Source of the DNA: Sulfurimonas crateris
Lineage (GTDB): Bacteria; Campylobacterota; Campylobacteria; Campylobacterales; Sulfurimonadaceae
NCBI RefSeq assembly: GCF_005217605.1
Contig: NZ_SZPX01000002.1
Coordinates: 62,001-126,000 of the forward strand
Direction: 5' to 3'
Length of the DNA: 64,000 nucleotides
Part shown: in pieces, positions 9,496 through 15,934 of the stretch
Numbering within the stretch: the first letter of the stretch is position 1
How the letters are laid out: each line of letters begins with the position of its first letter
The notes under the pieces: model-generated
What the model was told of the DNA's origin: nothing
The model's input: only the letters and a program-made list of their open reading frames with translations
Database searches by the model: none
Position numbers and translations under genes: made by a program

Positions 9496-11002
9496 ATTTA
9501 GGTTGTTGTTCAAATACAAAAGAAGCTTGACCTCGTGTTTCCATCCCTGAAAACTTTAAGTATTTATTGGCAATTTCAGATTCAGCAAACTTTTTTGATA
9601 ATGAAGCCATGTTTATACGCTTTAGAATATCAACTGTAACAGGTCGTTTCGCATCAATAAATATTAAAGAGTGTAGAAATTTTTTCATCTCATCAGAATT
9701 TAAAAGCTTAGTCCAATACTTTGCTTCTTCTTCCGAATTACAGGGAATAAAATAACAAGTATCGTCTAACATTATTGGCTTATCTTGATAGGGAGGGATT
9801 GTACAAAATGTAATATTTTTATATAAGCCAGAAATACCTACCTTCCAATTAGAAAAACTGTATTTTCCAATTCCAAAAATAGAAAACAATGGTTTGTTTT
9901 TATAGATTGAACTTTTACGATTATTTAACTTAGAAATATGCTGATTTAAATATTCCCATGTTTTTGGTGCAATAGTTTCAATAATACTTGTGTCTTCACC
10001 AACTTTTCTTTGAGTCACAATAACAAATCTTCTAGGTACTAGGCGACTATTTCCAATATCTGAAGATTTTAATAATGGATAGATATAAGTATCTTCAATA
10101 TCAACAACTTCGCCAAAACCATTGACTAGTTCATCGTTTTTTAAAGTTAATTCCATAACTTTTGATGCGTCATGTTTTATACCAGAACGCCATGTGTAGC
10201 TAGAAAAACCATCTAAATATTCATATTGTTTATAATCTGTTAAGTTTGATATTAATTGTTCTTTATACATACCAAACTTGTAAAGTAATTTTTTATCACT
10301 TACTAATGATGAATAAACAGATGCATATTTGTTTTCATCTTTTGTTGAAAAGTTCACAACAAATAAGCAAGCATCTACTGAGACATTAAAATCTTTTTTT
10401 GCATTAATAAGGTAAAGATTAGCTTCGCCAATATTTATATTTTTTTTCCAAAAGTAAGTAAGGATTTTTCTAGCTGTAGCAGTTTTACATAGAAATGCTA
10501 AGTACCCTGTGCATAATTTTGTGGATTCTATTAACTCTATTATTATCCATTCTGCAATATCAAAATTAGATTTTCCAGTTTTTGCATCAAAACCTTTCAG
10601 CTTTTGAAAGTTAGATTTTTTTGGTAAGTTGTTTCCATCTAAGTTACCCATTGTTGAATTACTTACCCACGGTGGATTACCTATAATAGCTATCTCTTTA
10701 TTAGCTAAATTTTTAAAAAAAGAGTTCCAATCGAATGAAAAGAAATTTTGTGATTTTATTTTAATATTATCAGTATATGCAAATTTATTTTTTGTAAGTT
10801 CATAATATTCACTATTTATTTCAAAGCCAAAATATTTACACTTATCATTCCATTCATTGTAAGCTTCTTCTATAAAATTACCTAAACCACATGTTGGTTC
10901 AATAACAATGTTAGGTGTGGGCAATTCATTAGAAAGAAGCTGTATGACTTGTTCTGTTAATATATTTGGAGTTTGAAAATCACCAAATTCTATTTGTTTC
11001 AT
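9467..11002 (-). CDS. N6-adenine DNA methyltransferase of a type II R-M pair (integron cassette)
   Basis: A 511-residue class I methyltransferase. AdoMet motif I is IEPTCGLGNFIEEAY near residue 35, and the catalytic motif IV NPPW, which marks N6-adenine methylation, is in IAIIGNPPWVSNS near residue 110. A long C-terminal target-recognition region follows. The start is placed at ATG 11002, one base after the endonuclease stop and behind an AAAGG ribosome site; a further upstream start inside the endonuclease gene is less likely. Its C-terminal residues are encoded within the attC. Together with the preceding gene it protects host DNA by methylation. The recognition sequence is not deducible. 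Confidence 0.88.
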   Translation of the reverse strand: MKQIEFGDFQTPNILTEQVIQLLSNELPTPNIVIEPTCGLGNFIEEAYNEWNDKCKYFGFEINSEYYELTKNKFAYTDNIKIKSQNFFSFDWNSFFKNLANKEIAIIGNPPWVSNSTMGNLDGNNLPKKSNFQKLKGFDAKTGKSNFDIAEWIIIELIESTKLCTGYLAFLCKTATARKILTYFWKKNINIGEANLYLINAKKDFNVSVDACLFVVNFSTKDENKYASVYSSLVSDKKLLYKFGMYKEQLISNLTDYKQYEYLDGFSSYTWRSGIKHDASKVMELTLKNDELVNGFGEVVDIEDTYIYPLLKSSDIGNSRLVPRRFVIVTQRKVGEDTSIIETIAPKTWEYLNQHISKLNNRKSSIYKNKPLFSIFGIGKYSFSNWKVGISGLYKNITFCTIPPYQDKPIMLDDTCYFIPCNSEEEAKYWTKLLNSDEMKKFLHSLIFIDAKRPVTVDILKRINMASLSKKFAESEIANKYLKFSGMETRGQASFVFEQQPKYLTTPSTEQ

Positions 11003-11003
11003 A

Positions 11004-11660
11004 TTATAGGACCTTTTGAATTCCTGTAATTTCACCTGCTTTTTGAATTACTCTACTGTATTGTAATCGCCATTGAAGAGCATTTGAAATTGTCAAGTAA
11101 CCAATTTCAGGTGGATTTCCAATAACTTCTTCAGCTAAAGTTTGTGCTTGTATTTCATCTAAAGGTAGCATTCTTTCTCCAAAAAATGCTAAAACATCGT
11201 CAATATTGCCATCATTTTCAAGTATTTTTTTTAATCCTGTTGTGGTTTGAAAATCACCCGTTCTATAATCTTCAACATATACAGTATGGAGAATTTTTAA
11301 GCGACCTGTTTTCTCTTCTTGATTATCAGTTTTATCATATACAAAAATCAACAGGGCATAACCTAAGCCATAAATTTTTTGTCGTGCTGATTTGAAAGGA
11401 GATGAAGATTGAGGTTGCTTAATGCTTGTTACTTTCATATCAATATATAGCTCTGGGAAATCCATTCCTTTAGCTGATGACCCTTCTACATAATCATACT
11501 TTTCATGAAGAAAGGCTTGAAACTTGTGTTCAAGATATGTTCCTACTGCTTTGCCATCTGTTACACCATATAGCTCTGGGTCATTATGAATTGACTCTAC
11601 TTCTGCAAATTCTTTTGCTTCTTTTTGTAACTGCTCGATAGTTAATTTTACTTTAGACAT
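11004..11660 (-). CDS. Type II restriction endonuclease candidate (integron cassette)
   Basis: A 218-residue protein directly upstream of the methyltransferase. It contains KGMDFPELYIDMKVTSIKQP, in which D..(x8)..D-x-K fits a PD-(D/E)XK nuclease core near residues 68-80, preceded by YLEHKFQAFLHEKYDYVEG (a helix with Glu, as in that fold). Size and position are right for a type II endonuclease. The identification rests mostly on the adjacent methylase and this motif; no specific isoschizomer is recognised. The stop is at 11004, 1 bp from the methylase ATG, so expression is coupled. Confidence 0.72.
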   Translation of the reverse strand: MSKVKLTIEQLQKEAKEFAEVESIHNDPELYGVTDGKAVGTYLEHKFQAFLHEKYDYVEGSSAKGMDFPELYIDMKVTSIKQPQSSSPFKSARQKIYGLGYALLIFVYDKTDNQEEKTGRLKILHTVYVEDYRTGDFQTTTGLKKILENDGNIDDVLAFFGERMLPLDEIQAQTLAEEVIGNPPEIGYLTISNALQWRLQYSRVIQKAGEITGIQKVL

Positions 11661-11751
11661 TTTATTCCTTATTTTTTATTATATACATTTTTTCGTTAAG
11701 AGCATATATTGTTTCAATTAATATTTCTAATTGAAGTGAATTTTTTTGTAT
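11661..11751. other. AT-rich leader of the R-M cassette
   Basis: The 91 bp between the endonuclease start and the next attC are strongly AT-rich and hold no open frame of note. They could carry a private promoter for the restriction-modification pair, but no clear -35/-10 pair can be named. Confidence 0.3.
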
Positions 11752-11819
11752 ATCTAACGTTTAAATAGAGCTAATAAGTGACCATTAGGTAACTTATTAG
11801 CTCCTATGTTTTGTTATGC
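11752..11819 (-). other. attC site after DUF4160/DUF2442 cassette
   Basis: ATCTAAC (11752-11758) and GTTATGC (11813-11819) flank a strong stem in which GAGCTAATAAGT pairs with ACTTATTAGCTC, giving 68 bp in total. The DUF2442 stop codon at 11814 overlaps the right core site. Confidence 0.8.
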
Positions 11820-12050
11820 TAAGTGGCTGTCTAAGTACAAAGTGTCAGGAGATAAGTCTTGCCCATTTGCCCATTGAATAGAGTCAAAATGAGGTTTGAC
11901 TGTTTTAAAGTAAGTTTTATCTTGAAGTTGTTTAAAAAAGCCTTTATCAATATACGGCTTCATATCAAAAATTTTCTTTTCTCCATTTTCAAAAGAAAGT
12001 AAAATTTTATAATCATCTTGTGCTTTCACATCTACTATATTTGGTGTCAT
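11814..12050 (-). CDS. DUF2442 protein (integron cassette)
   Basis: A 78-residue protein, MTPNIVDVKAQDDYKILLSF onward. The pattern of a strand with a D-Y-K-I-L-L-x-F core, ENGEKKIFDMKPYIDKGFFKQL and FDSIQWANGQDLSPDTLYLD is the DUF2442 family. It follows a DUF4160 gene with 9 bp between them. Family knowledge: DUF4160 and DUF2442 are commonly encoded together and have been considered a possible toxin-antitoxin-like pair; this is not established. The stop codon lies in the attC. Confidence 0.85.
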   Translation of the reverse strand: MTPNIVDVKAQDDYKILLSFENGEKKIFDMKPYIDKGFFKQLQDKTYFKTVKPHFDSIQWANGQDLSPDTLYLDSHLA

Positions 12051-12059
12051 TTGTAACTC

Positions 12060-12329
12060 CTATTTTAAAGGCTCAATTTTAAAAATTTCTTCACCGTTGA
12101 TAGCTAATTCCCAATCAGCCATTAACTCATCTTGGTGAATTTCAATCCATGCTTCTAGAAGCTTTCTTTTACTTGTTTTCATATCTCCCTCAAGTAATTC
12201 ACCTTCTGGAATAGTAAATATCGCTTGTTCACCTTGATATTTTACATGGATATGTGGAAGCTTGTGTTTTCTGTTGTCAAAATAGTACATTGAGATGATA
12301 ATCCCATAAAACATCGAAATAATTGCCAT
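12060..12329 (-). CDS. DUF4160 protein (integron cassette)
   Basis: An 89-residue protein. The N-terminal ISMFYGIIISMYYFDN and KLPHIHVKYQGEQAIF, with the HxH pair, then GELLEGDMKTSKRKLLEAWI and a C-terminal helix with DELMADWELAINGE, are the DUF4160 consensus. It is the first gene of the two-gene cassette with DUF2442. Biochemical function is unknown. The close spacing and the recurrent pairing of the two families suggest that they act together. Confidence 0.87.
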   Translation of the reverse strand: MAIISMFYGIIISMYYFDNRKHKLPHIHVKYQGEQAIFTIPEGELLEGDMKTSKRKLLEAWIEIHQDELMADWELAINGEEIFKIEPLK

Positions 12330-12337
12330 TGTTAAAC

Positions 12338-12381
12338 CTCTAACTTATTTAGTGAATTATAACATTTTTAAATTGCTAAGT
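12338..12381 (-). other. Possible decayed attC between cassettes
   Basis: CTCTAAC at 12338-12344 and GCTAAG near 12375 are imperfect core sites with little stem between them. Some junction must exist between the DUF4160 cassette and the small-gene cassette to the right, and this is the only candidate seen. Confidence 0.3.
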
Positions 12382-12397
12382 GTAGAATTTCTGAAAA

Positions 12398-12424
12398 GTA
12401 TCTAAGCTTTAAGCTTAGATACTA
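12398..12424 (-). terminator. Hairpin terminator at the end of the small-gene cassette
   Basis: A 13-bp perfect inverted repeat (arms AGTATCTAAGCTT and its complement) with a one-base loop, followed on the minus strand by TTTT. It begins within the stop codon of the gene ending at 12422. It fits an intrinsic terminator for leftward transcription, which would weaken read-through into the distal cassettes. Confidence 0.65.
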
Positions 12425-12652
12425 TAGTTTTTTAACCAAAACTTTATCGTTCATACTATCAACTTGAATATAATAGTTTCCAAGTTCTTCAATTATTTTA
12501 GCCTTAGGCATAAACGCATAATGATAGTTATATTTATATTCAGCTTGTTGCCATTTTGAACCACTCTGCATTTCAAAGATTGTTTTCTCATCTTTAAAAC
12601 CGTTAAACTCACCTTTAATTTGTCGCAGGACAAATTCCGCCAGAACCAGCAT
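12422..12652 (-). CDS. Small conserved cassette protein (overlaps preceding gene)
   Basis: A 76-residue protein whose core IKGEFNGFKDEKTIFEM, then SKWQQAEYKYNYHYAFMPKA, belongs to a short family I know from many bacterial genomes and cassette arrays (the WxQ..Y.Y.YHYAY.P pattern); its function is unknown. The ATG at 12652 lies inside the previous gene in another frame, 38 bp before that gene's stop, and has GGAG 8 bases upstream, so overlapping translation is plausible. The alternative is a frameshift that split one longer gene, or a later start near the conserved core. Confidence 0.6.
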   Translation of the reverse strand: MLVLAEFVLRQIKGEFNGFKDEKTIFEMQSGSKWQQAEYKYNYHYAFMPKAKIIEELGNYYIQVDSMNDKVLVKKL

Positions 12653-12782
12653 TTATAACTCCACCATCACTATAATAACAAATAGTGTTGATACCATTTT
12701 GACTTTGACCAGTTAATACACCAGCATAAAGTGATATTGCTAACGCAGTAACTGCTACAATTCCAAATAATACTTTTTTCAT
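12615..12782 (-). CDS. Small secreted protein, signal peptide plus CYYSDG motif
   Basis: A 55-residue protein from the ATG at 12782, which has GGGAGGA four bases upstream. MKKVLFGIVAVTALAISLYA is a clear signal peptide; the mature part is only about 35 residues and carries two cysteines in TICYYSDGGVINAGSGGICP, which could form a disulfide. Short exported CYY..G..CP proteins occur elsewhere in cassette arrays as far as I recall, with no known role. It overlaps the next gene (12422-12652) by 38 bp. Confidence 0.7.
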   Translation of the reverse strand: MKKVLFGIVAVTALAISLYAGVLTGQSQNGINTICYYSDGGVINAGSGGICPATN

Positions 12783-12854
12783 GACTTCCTCCCATTTTGA
12801 ACTCACTATAATAAATATAGCTGTGTTCAACTTTCAGTAAAGCTTGAAAACTGA

Positions 12855-12923
12855 GCATAACGTTTGAGTTGAGAAATAAATTAACCGCAGGGTAATTTAT
12901 TTCTCTCCAATGATTTGTTATAT
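12855..12923 (-). other. attC site after four-helix membrane cassette
   Basis: GCATAAC (12855-12861) and GTTATAT (12917-12923) flank a perfect stem: GAGAAATAAATTA pairs with TAATTTATTTCTC around a CCGCAGGG loop. The same GAGAAATAA arm and CCGCAGGG loop recur in the attC at 13639-13708. Confidence 0.85.
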
Positions 12924-12929
12924 CATCTT

Positions 12930-13463
12930 CTAATGTGTTAAAAAACAATATAAATATCCTATGCTTACTACTGCTAAAACTATGGGTGTAATATAATTAA
13001 ATATAATTTCAATTATATTATAAAAAGTAAGGTGATTTTTATCAAATCTCTCTTCTAAAGCTTTTATTTTTCTTTGTATATCTTGTGCTTCATCATTTAA
13101 TGAACCTCTTGGTTCGTCATCTGAATATTGTTCTTCTCTATCATACATTTCTCCAATTTCTTCATAGGTTAAACCTATAGTATCTCCAGTTAATGTTTTC
13201 ACTTTTTTACTTATAAAGTAATCTTTGAAATATCTAACAACATTTAAACTAGCAATCGTTGAAAAATAAATAAGTAAAAATACTGTTATTGAAAATAAAA
13301 ACCAACCTAATATTTTTTCATTTTGTTCAAAATTTAAACCTATTACAGACAATTCTGTTGGTAAAACTTCTGCCAGTCCTATAAATAATGAAACTCCAGA
13401 AAAAACAAAAAGTTTAGTTTTTATTTTATTTGTATCTTCTGACAATATATTTTGATGATTCAC
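12930..13463 (-). CDS. Hypothetical membrane protein (integron cassette)
   Basis: A 177-residue protein with helices at about residues 18-38 and 52-75, a polar central part (residues 80-145, including YDREEQYSDDEPRGSLNDEA), and a last helix at about 150-173. It has no signal peptide and no recognised domain. The central charged segment should be cytoplasmic if the first two helices form a hairpin. It starts just left of the third ORF-less cassette (13494-13644) and ends at the attC at 12855. Very AT-rich codon use agrees with the neighbouring cassettes. Confidence 0.7.
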   Translation of the reverse strand: MNHQNILSEDTNKIKTKLFVFSGVSLFIGLAEVLPTELSVIGLNFEQNEKILGWFLFSITVFLLIYFSTIASLNVVRYFKDYFISKKVKTLTGDTIGLTYEEIGEMYDREEQYSDDEPRGSLNDEAQDIQRKIKALEERFDKNHLTFYNIIEIIFNYITPIVLAVVSIGYLYCFLTH

Positions 13464-13493
13464 GATAAATATGCCTTTTAATTTAAGATATAA

Positions 13494-13644
13494 CGGGGGC
13501 GCGGGTCACCGACTCCCGAATAAAAAATTTTAATTTTTTGTTTGGGTGCTCGGTGCAACCGCTTGTTATCTGGCGCTATGCGACAGATGACTAGCGGGTG
13601 TTCAGCCCGCGCCCCCGTTATCCGGTCGCGTAGCGAGCGGATAA
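13494..13644 (-). repeat. ORF-less 151-bp cassette, copy 1
   Basis: This block is base-for-base identical to 14382-14532 and 14942-15092. Its ends fall exactly at the predicted AA|C cut points of two core sites. It holds an attC-like structure (TAACGGGGGCGCGGG at one end and its exact complement ending CCCCCGTTA 1617 of the same copy's inner side, i.e. near 13606-13620), an inner stem CACCGA/TCGGTG, and a 31-bp hairpin with CGTTATCCG/CGGATAACG arms. No open frame of useful length is present. GC-rich arms contrast with the AT-rich cassette genes. Confidence 0.88.
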
Positions 13645-13708
13645 CGACTGTCTTGAGAAATAAGTTTGCCCGCAGGGTAACTTATTTCTCTCCAAGTACT
13701 TGTTAGAA
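13639..13708 (-). other. attC site after membrane-anchored cassette
   Basis: GGATAAC (13639-13645) and GTTAGAA (13702-13708) flank a stem with GAGAAATAAGTT pairing with AACTTATTTCTC around a CCCGCAGGG loop. The left core is shared with the end of the 151-bp cassette. Confidence 0.82.
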
Positions 13709-13723
13709 GTGTAGTTAAAAGCA

Positions 13724-14353
13724 TTATAAATTCAACTTTCTATTAAATAATGTAATTGATACAATTGTAAAATATCCTGCAAAAATTACAAAGAGTATGC
13801 CTCCAATAATTTTGAAAAAGGTTGGGACTCTTGAATTAATATGGTCTTCTTTCGACTTATATTGCTCATATGTATATTGTTCATTTTGAAAAAGGTTTGA
13901 ACCAGTTATTAGTATTGAATCAAAAATTGGGAGTGAAGTTAGACAATATACATATAATTTATCTTTTTTATTTATACTTTGCACATCAAATGAAATAATA
14001 CTACTGTCATAATTTTGATTTTCTTGAAATATATTAATAGGTTGTGTTTCACATTTTACAATTTCGGCTTCACCAAAATTTATTTTTACATTTAAATTTT
14101 TAGCATCATTTAGTGAATTGTTTGATATTTTCATAAAAAAAGATGATTCTATTTTTGTATTTATCTCAGGCATAAAAACATTTGAAATAGTTAAGTTTGC
14201 TGTGTCTTTTGATTTATTGGCTTTTTTTTCTATTTCTGCAATTTTTTGTTGTTCTGACTTTGTATCGTTATGAATATATAATGCTATTGCACCTGCAATA
14301 ATTGCAGCGATGATTGTTCCAATAAGTCCATATTTTGCTGATTTTTCTTCCAC
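13724..14353 (-). CDS. Hypothetical protein anchored by N- and C-terminal helices (integron cassette)
   Basis: A 209-residue protein. An N-terminal helix (YGLIGTIIAAIIAGAIALYI) is followed by a short basic/acidic coiled segment, a roughly 115-residue domain rich in beta strands and Asn (residues 50-165), and a C-terminal helix at about 180-203. The arrangement places the middle domain on one side of the membrane with both termini on the other. No family recognised. Codon use is very AT-rich. It lies between two copies of the 151-bp ORF-less cassette. Confidence 0.68.
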   Translation of the reverse strand: MEEKSAKYGLIGTIIAAIIAGAIALYIHNDTKSEQQKIAEIEKKANKSKDTANLTISNVFMPEINTKIESSFFMKISNNSLNDAKNLNVKINFGEAEIVKCETQPINIFQENQNYDSSIISFDVQSINKKDKLYVYCLTSLPIFDSILITGSNLFQNEQYTYEQYKSKEDHINSRVPTFFKIIGGILFVIFAGYFTIVSITLFNRKLNL

Positions 14354-14381
14354 TTTGTGCTTAACTCCTTTTATCTTCTAA

Positions 14382-14532
14382 CGGGGGCGCGGGTCACCGA
14401 CTCCCGAATAAAAAATTTTAATTTTTTGTTTGGGTGCTCGGTGCAACCGCTTGTTATCTGGCGCTATGCGACAGATGACTAGCGGGTGTTCAGCCCGCGC
14501 CCCCGTTATCCGGTCGCGTAGCGAGCGGATAA
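14382..14532 (-). repeat. ORF-less 151-bp cassette, copy 2
   Basis: Identical to the copies at 13494-13644 and 14942-15092 over all 151 bases. The flanks differ immediately outside (TCTAAC before, CGTTTAAAA after), so the unit moved as a discrete cassette. It holds the same internal attC-like palindrome and the CGTTATCCG/CGGATAACG hairpin. Confidence 0.88.
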
Positions 14533-14598
14533 CGTTTAAAATGAGCAATCAAAAAGCCGCTCGCGGGTTTTTGATTGGTCTCCTTTGGTTTGTTAGAC
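14527..14598 (-). other. attC site after 108-residue hypothetical cassette
   Basis: GGATAAC (14527-14533) and a perfect-consensus GTTAGAC (14592-14598) flank a stem in which CAATCAAAAA pairs with TTTTTGATTG. The CDS at 14593 ends within the right core. Confidence 0.82.
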
Positions 14599-14919
14599 AT
14601 CGTCCATATCAAACCAAGAAGCAAGTTCGTCAATGATATGTGAAATTTCTCGTTGTTCATCTACTGAAAAACTACGTGCTTTTACCATCCACGTACCTTC
14701 ACCTGAATCATCAATTACGTCATTAGTATCCATAAACTCTTTGAGTTTACGAATCCAGTTCCTAGCAGTTTCATCTAGCTGACTTTCATCAAATTGATTA
14801 AATGCAAGAGAACATTCATGAAATGCATCTACAATTGATTGTGCTTCACCTCCATAATGGGGAAGCATCAAAGCAGCACGTGCAGCAGATAGTTTTTCAG
14901 CTTGGTATGAATATCTCAT
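14593..14919 (-). CDS. Hypothetical cassette protein (KLSAARAALMLPH family)
   Basis: A 108-residue soluble protein, all-helical by pattern. The N-terminal YQAEKLSAARAALMLPHYGG, then ECSLAFNQFDESQLDE, and the end GTWMVKARSFSVDEQREISH with IIDELASWFDMDDV, match a family I recall from cassette arrays of gammaproteobacteria and Xanthomonas; its function is unknown. Codon use is less AT-rich than the neighbouring cassettes, in keeping with a separate origin. It is flanked by identical 151-bp ORF-less cassettes on both sides. Confidence 0.75.
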   Translation of the reverse strand: MRYSYQAEKLSAARAALMLPHYGGEAQSIVDAFHECSLAFNQFDESQLDETARNWIRKLKEFMDTNDVIDDSGEGTWMVKARSFSVDEQREISHIIDELASWFDMDDV

Positions 14920-14941
14920 TATTTCTCCTAGTATAGTCTAA

Positions 14942-15092
14942 CGGGGGCGCGGGTCACCGACTCCCGAATAAAAAATTTTAATTTTTTGTTTGGGTGCTCG
15001 GTGCAACCGCTTGTTATCTGGCGCTATGCGACAGATGACTAGCGGGTGTTCAGCCCGCGCCCCCGTTATCCGGTCGCGTAGCGAGCGGATAA
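14942..15092 (-). repeat. ORF-less 151-bp cassette, copy 3 (closest to attI)
   Basis: Identical to the copies at 13494-13644 and 14382-14532. It is bounded by TCTAAC on the left and GGATAAC on the right, i.e. by the core sites at which IntI would cut. It separates the PD-(D/E)XK-like cassette from the 108-residue hypothetical cassette. Confidence 0.88.
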
Positions 15093-15155
15093 CGTTTGAA
15101 ATGAGCCAATAAATTTCCCGCAGGGTAATTTATTGGCTCCACTGATTTGTTATCA
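15087..15155 (-). other. attC site after PD-(D/E)XK-like cassette
   Basis: GGATAAC (15087-15093) and GTTATCA (15149-15155) flank a stem with GAGCCAATAAAT pairing with ATTTATTGGCTC around a CCCGCAGGG loop. The CDS stop at 15153 lies in the right core. Confidence 0.82.
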
Positions 15156-15761
15156 TTTGGCTTTAAATAAAATGACTACCGAAGACCACGCATCAGTATC
15201 ATCACCAATAATTTTATTTTTACGAAAATATAATTCACAAGTCATTTTTGGATATTTTTCTTTTGTTTCTTCAAAAATTTTATAGACATTTTCTTCTACT
15301 TTTTGATTCGCATTACCTTTTTCATAATGTCTATCCATGTAAAATGCAATAAGACAAAATTGCAAAGTGAATTTTTCTAATACATCTTGTATTCTTTCAA
15401 TATCTTCTAAAATATTATTAAGTCCAAAAACAGCATTTTTTACTTCGATAATAGCTCTTGGTTTTTCGTTGCCATACCAAAGAACAATGTCACTTCGTCC
15501 ATTTGCTCTAGCTTTTTCCGAAGCTTGAGCTTTTCCTTTCAGTTGTGCAAGGTCTAATATGTACTTTACATTATCTTCTAATGTAATATATTTCGCTCCA
15601 TTAATTTTGGCTATGTTTTCTGCAATTTTTACCGTAATGAAATATTCAGGTGCATTCCATAGCCATTCCCCTCCACTCCATTCTTGATAAAATTCAAATG
15701 ATTCATCAATACCGTCTAAAGTGGATTCGATGATTGTCTCTATGGAAATTGCTCGTGACAC
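15153..15761 (-). CDS. PD-(D/E)XK nuclease-like cassette protein
   Basis: A 202-residue soluble protein. GRSDIVLWYGNEKPRAIIEV followed by KNA gives D-x(n)-E-x-K spacing typical of PD-(D/E)XK nucleases, at about residues 88-112. An upstream conserved-looking helix, SGGEWLWNAPEYFITVKIAE (residues 29-48), would supply the family's first acidic helix. Inference: a DNA- or RNA-cleaving enzyme, perhaps defensive, given the R-M cassette further along. No partner methylase is adjacent. It is the second cassette from attI, where expression from the integron promoter should be strong. Confidence 0.6.
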   Translation of the reverse strand: MSRAISIETIIESTLDGIDESFEFYQEWSGGEWLWNAPEYFITVKIAENIAKINGAKYITLEDNVKYILDLAQLKGKAQASEKARANGRSDIVLWYGNEKPRAIIEVKNAVFGLNNILEDIERIQDVLEKFTLQFCLIAFYMDRHYEKGNANQKVEENVYKIFEETKEKYPKMTCELYFRKNKIIGDDTDAWSSVVILFKAK

Positions 15762-15777
15762 TTTGTCCCCTTATGAA

Positions 15778-15911
15778 TGATAACGGTTGACTTGAGAAAT
15801 AAATGCCTTTTTAGTAGTTCTTCAAGTCTTGTAAATTTCTTTTTTAAGTATATTTCATAAGTTTAAAAAAATCGCCGAGGGCATTTATTTCTCTCCAAAG
15901 TTTTGTTAGAT
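15778..15911 (-). other. Long attC site after first cassette
   Basis: TGATAAC (15778-15784) and consensus GTTAGAT (15905-15911) flank 120 bp. The outer stem pairs GAGAAATAAATGCC with GGCATTTATTTCTC; about 70 AT-rich bases form the end loop. At 134 bp it is about twice the length of the other attC sites here. Confidence 0.8.
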
Positions 15912-15934
15912 ATTTCACTACTTAAAAGTTAAAA

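Noticed and set aside
13494-15092. CRISPR array from the repeated 151-bp blocks
   Set aside because: The repeats are 151 bp, separated by whole protein genes of different sizes, and bounded by integron core sites. There are no short spacers and no cas genes.
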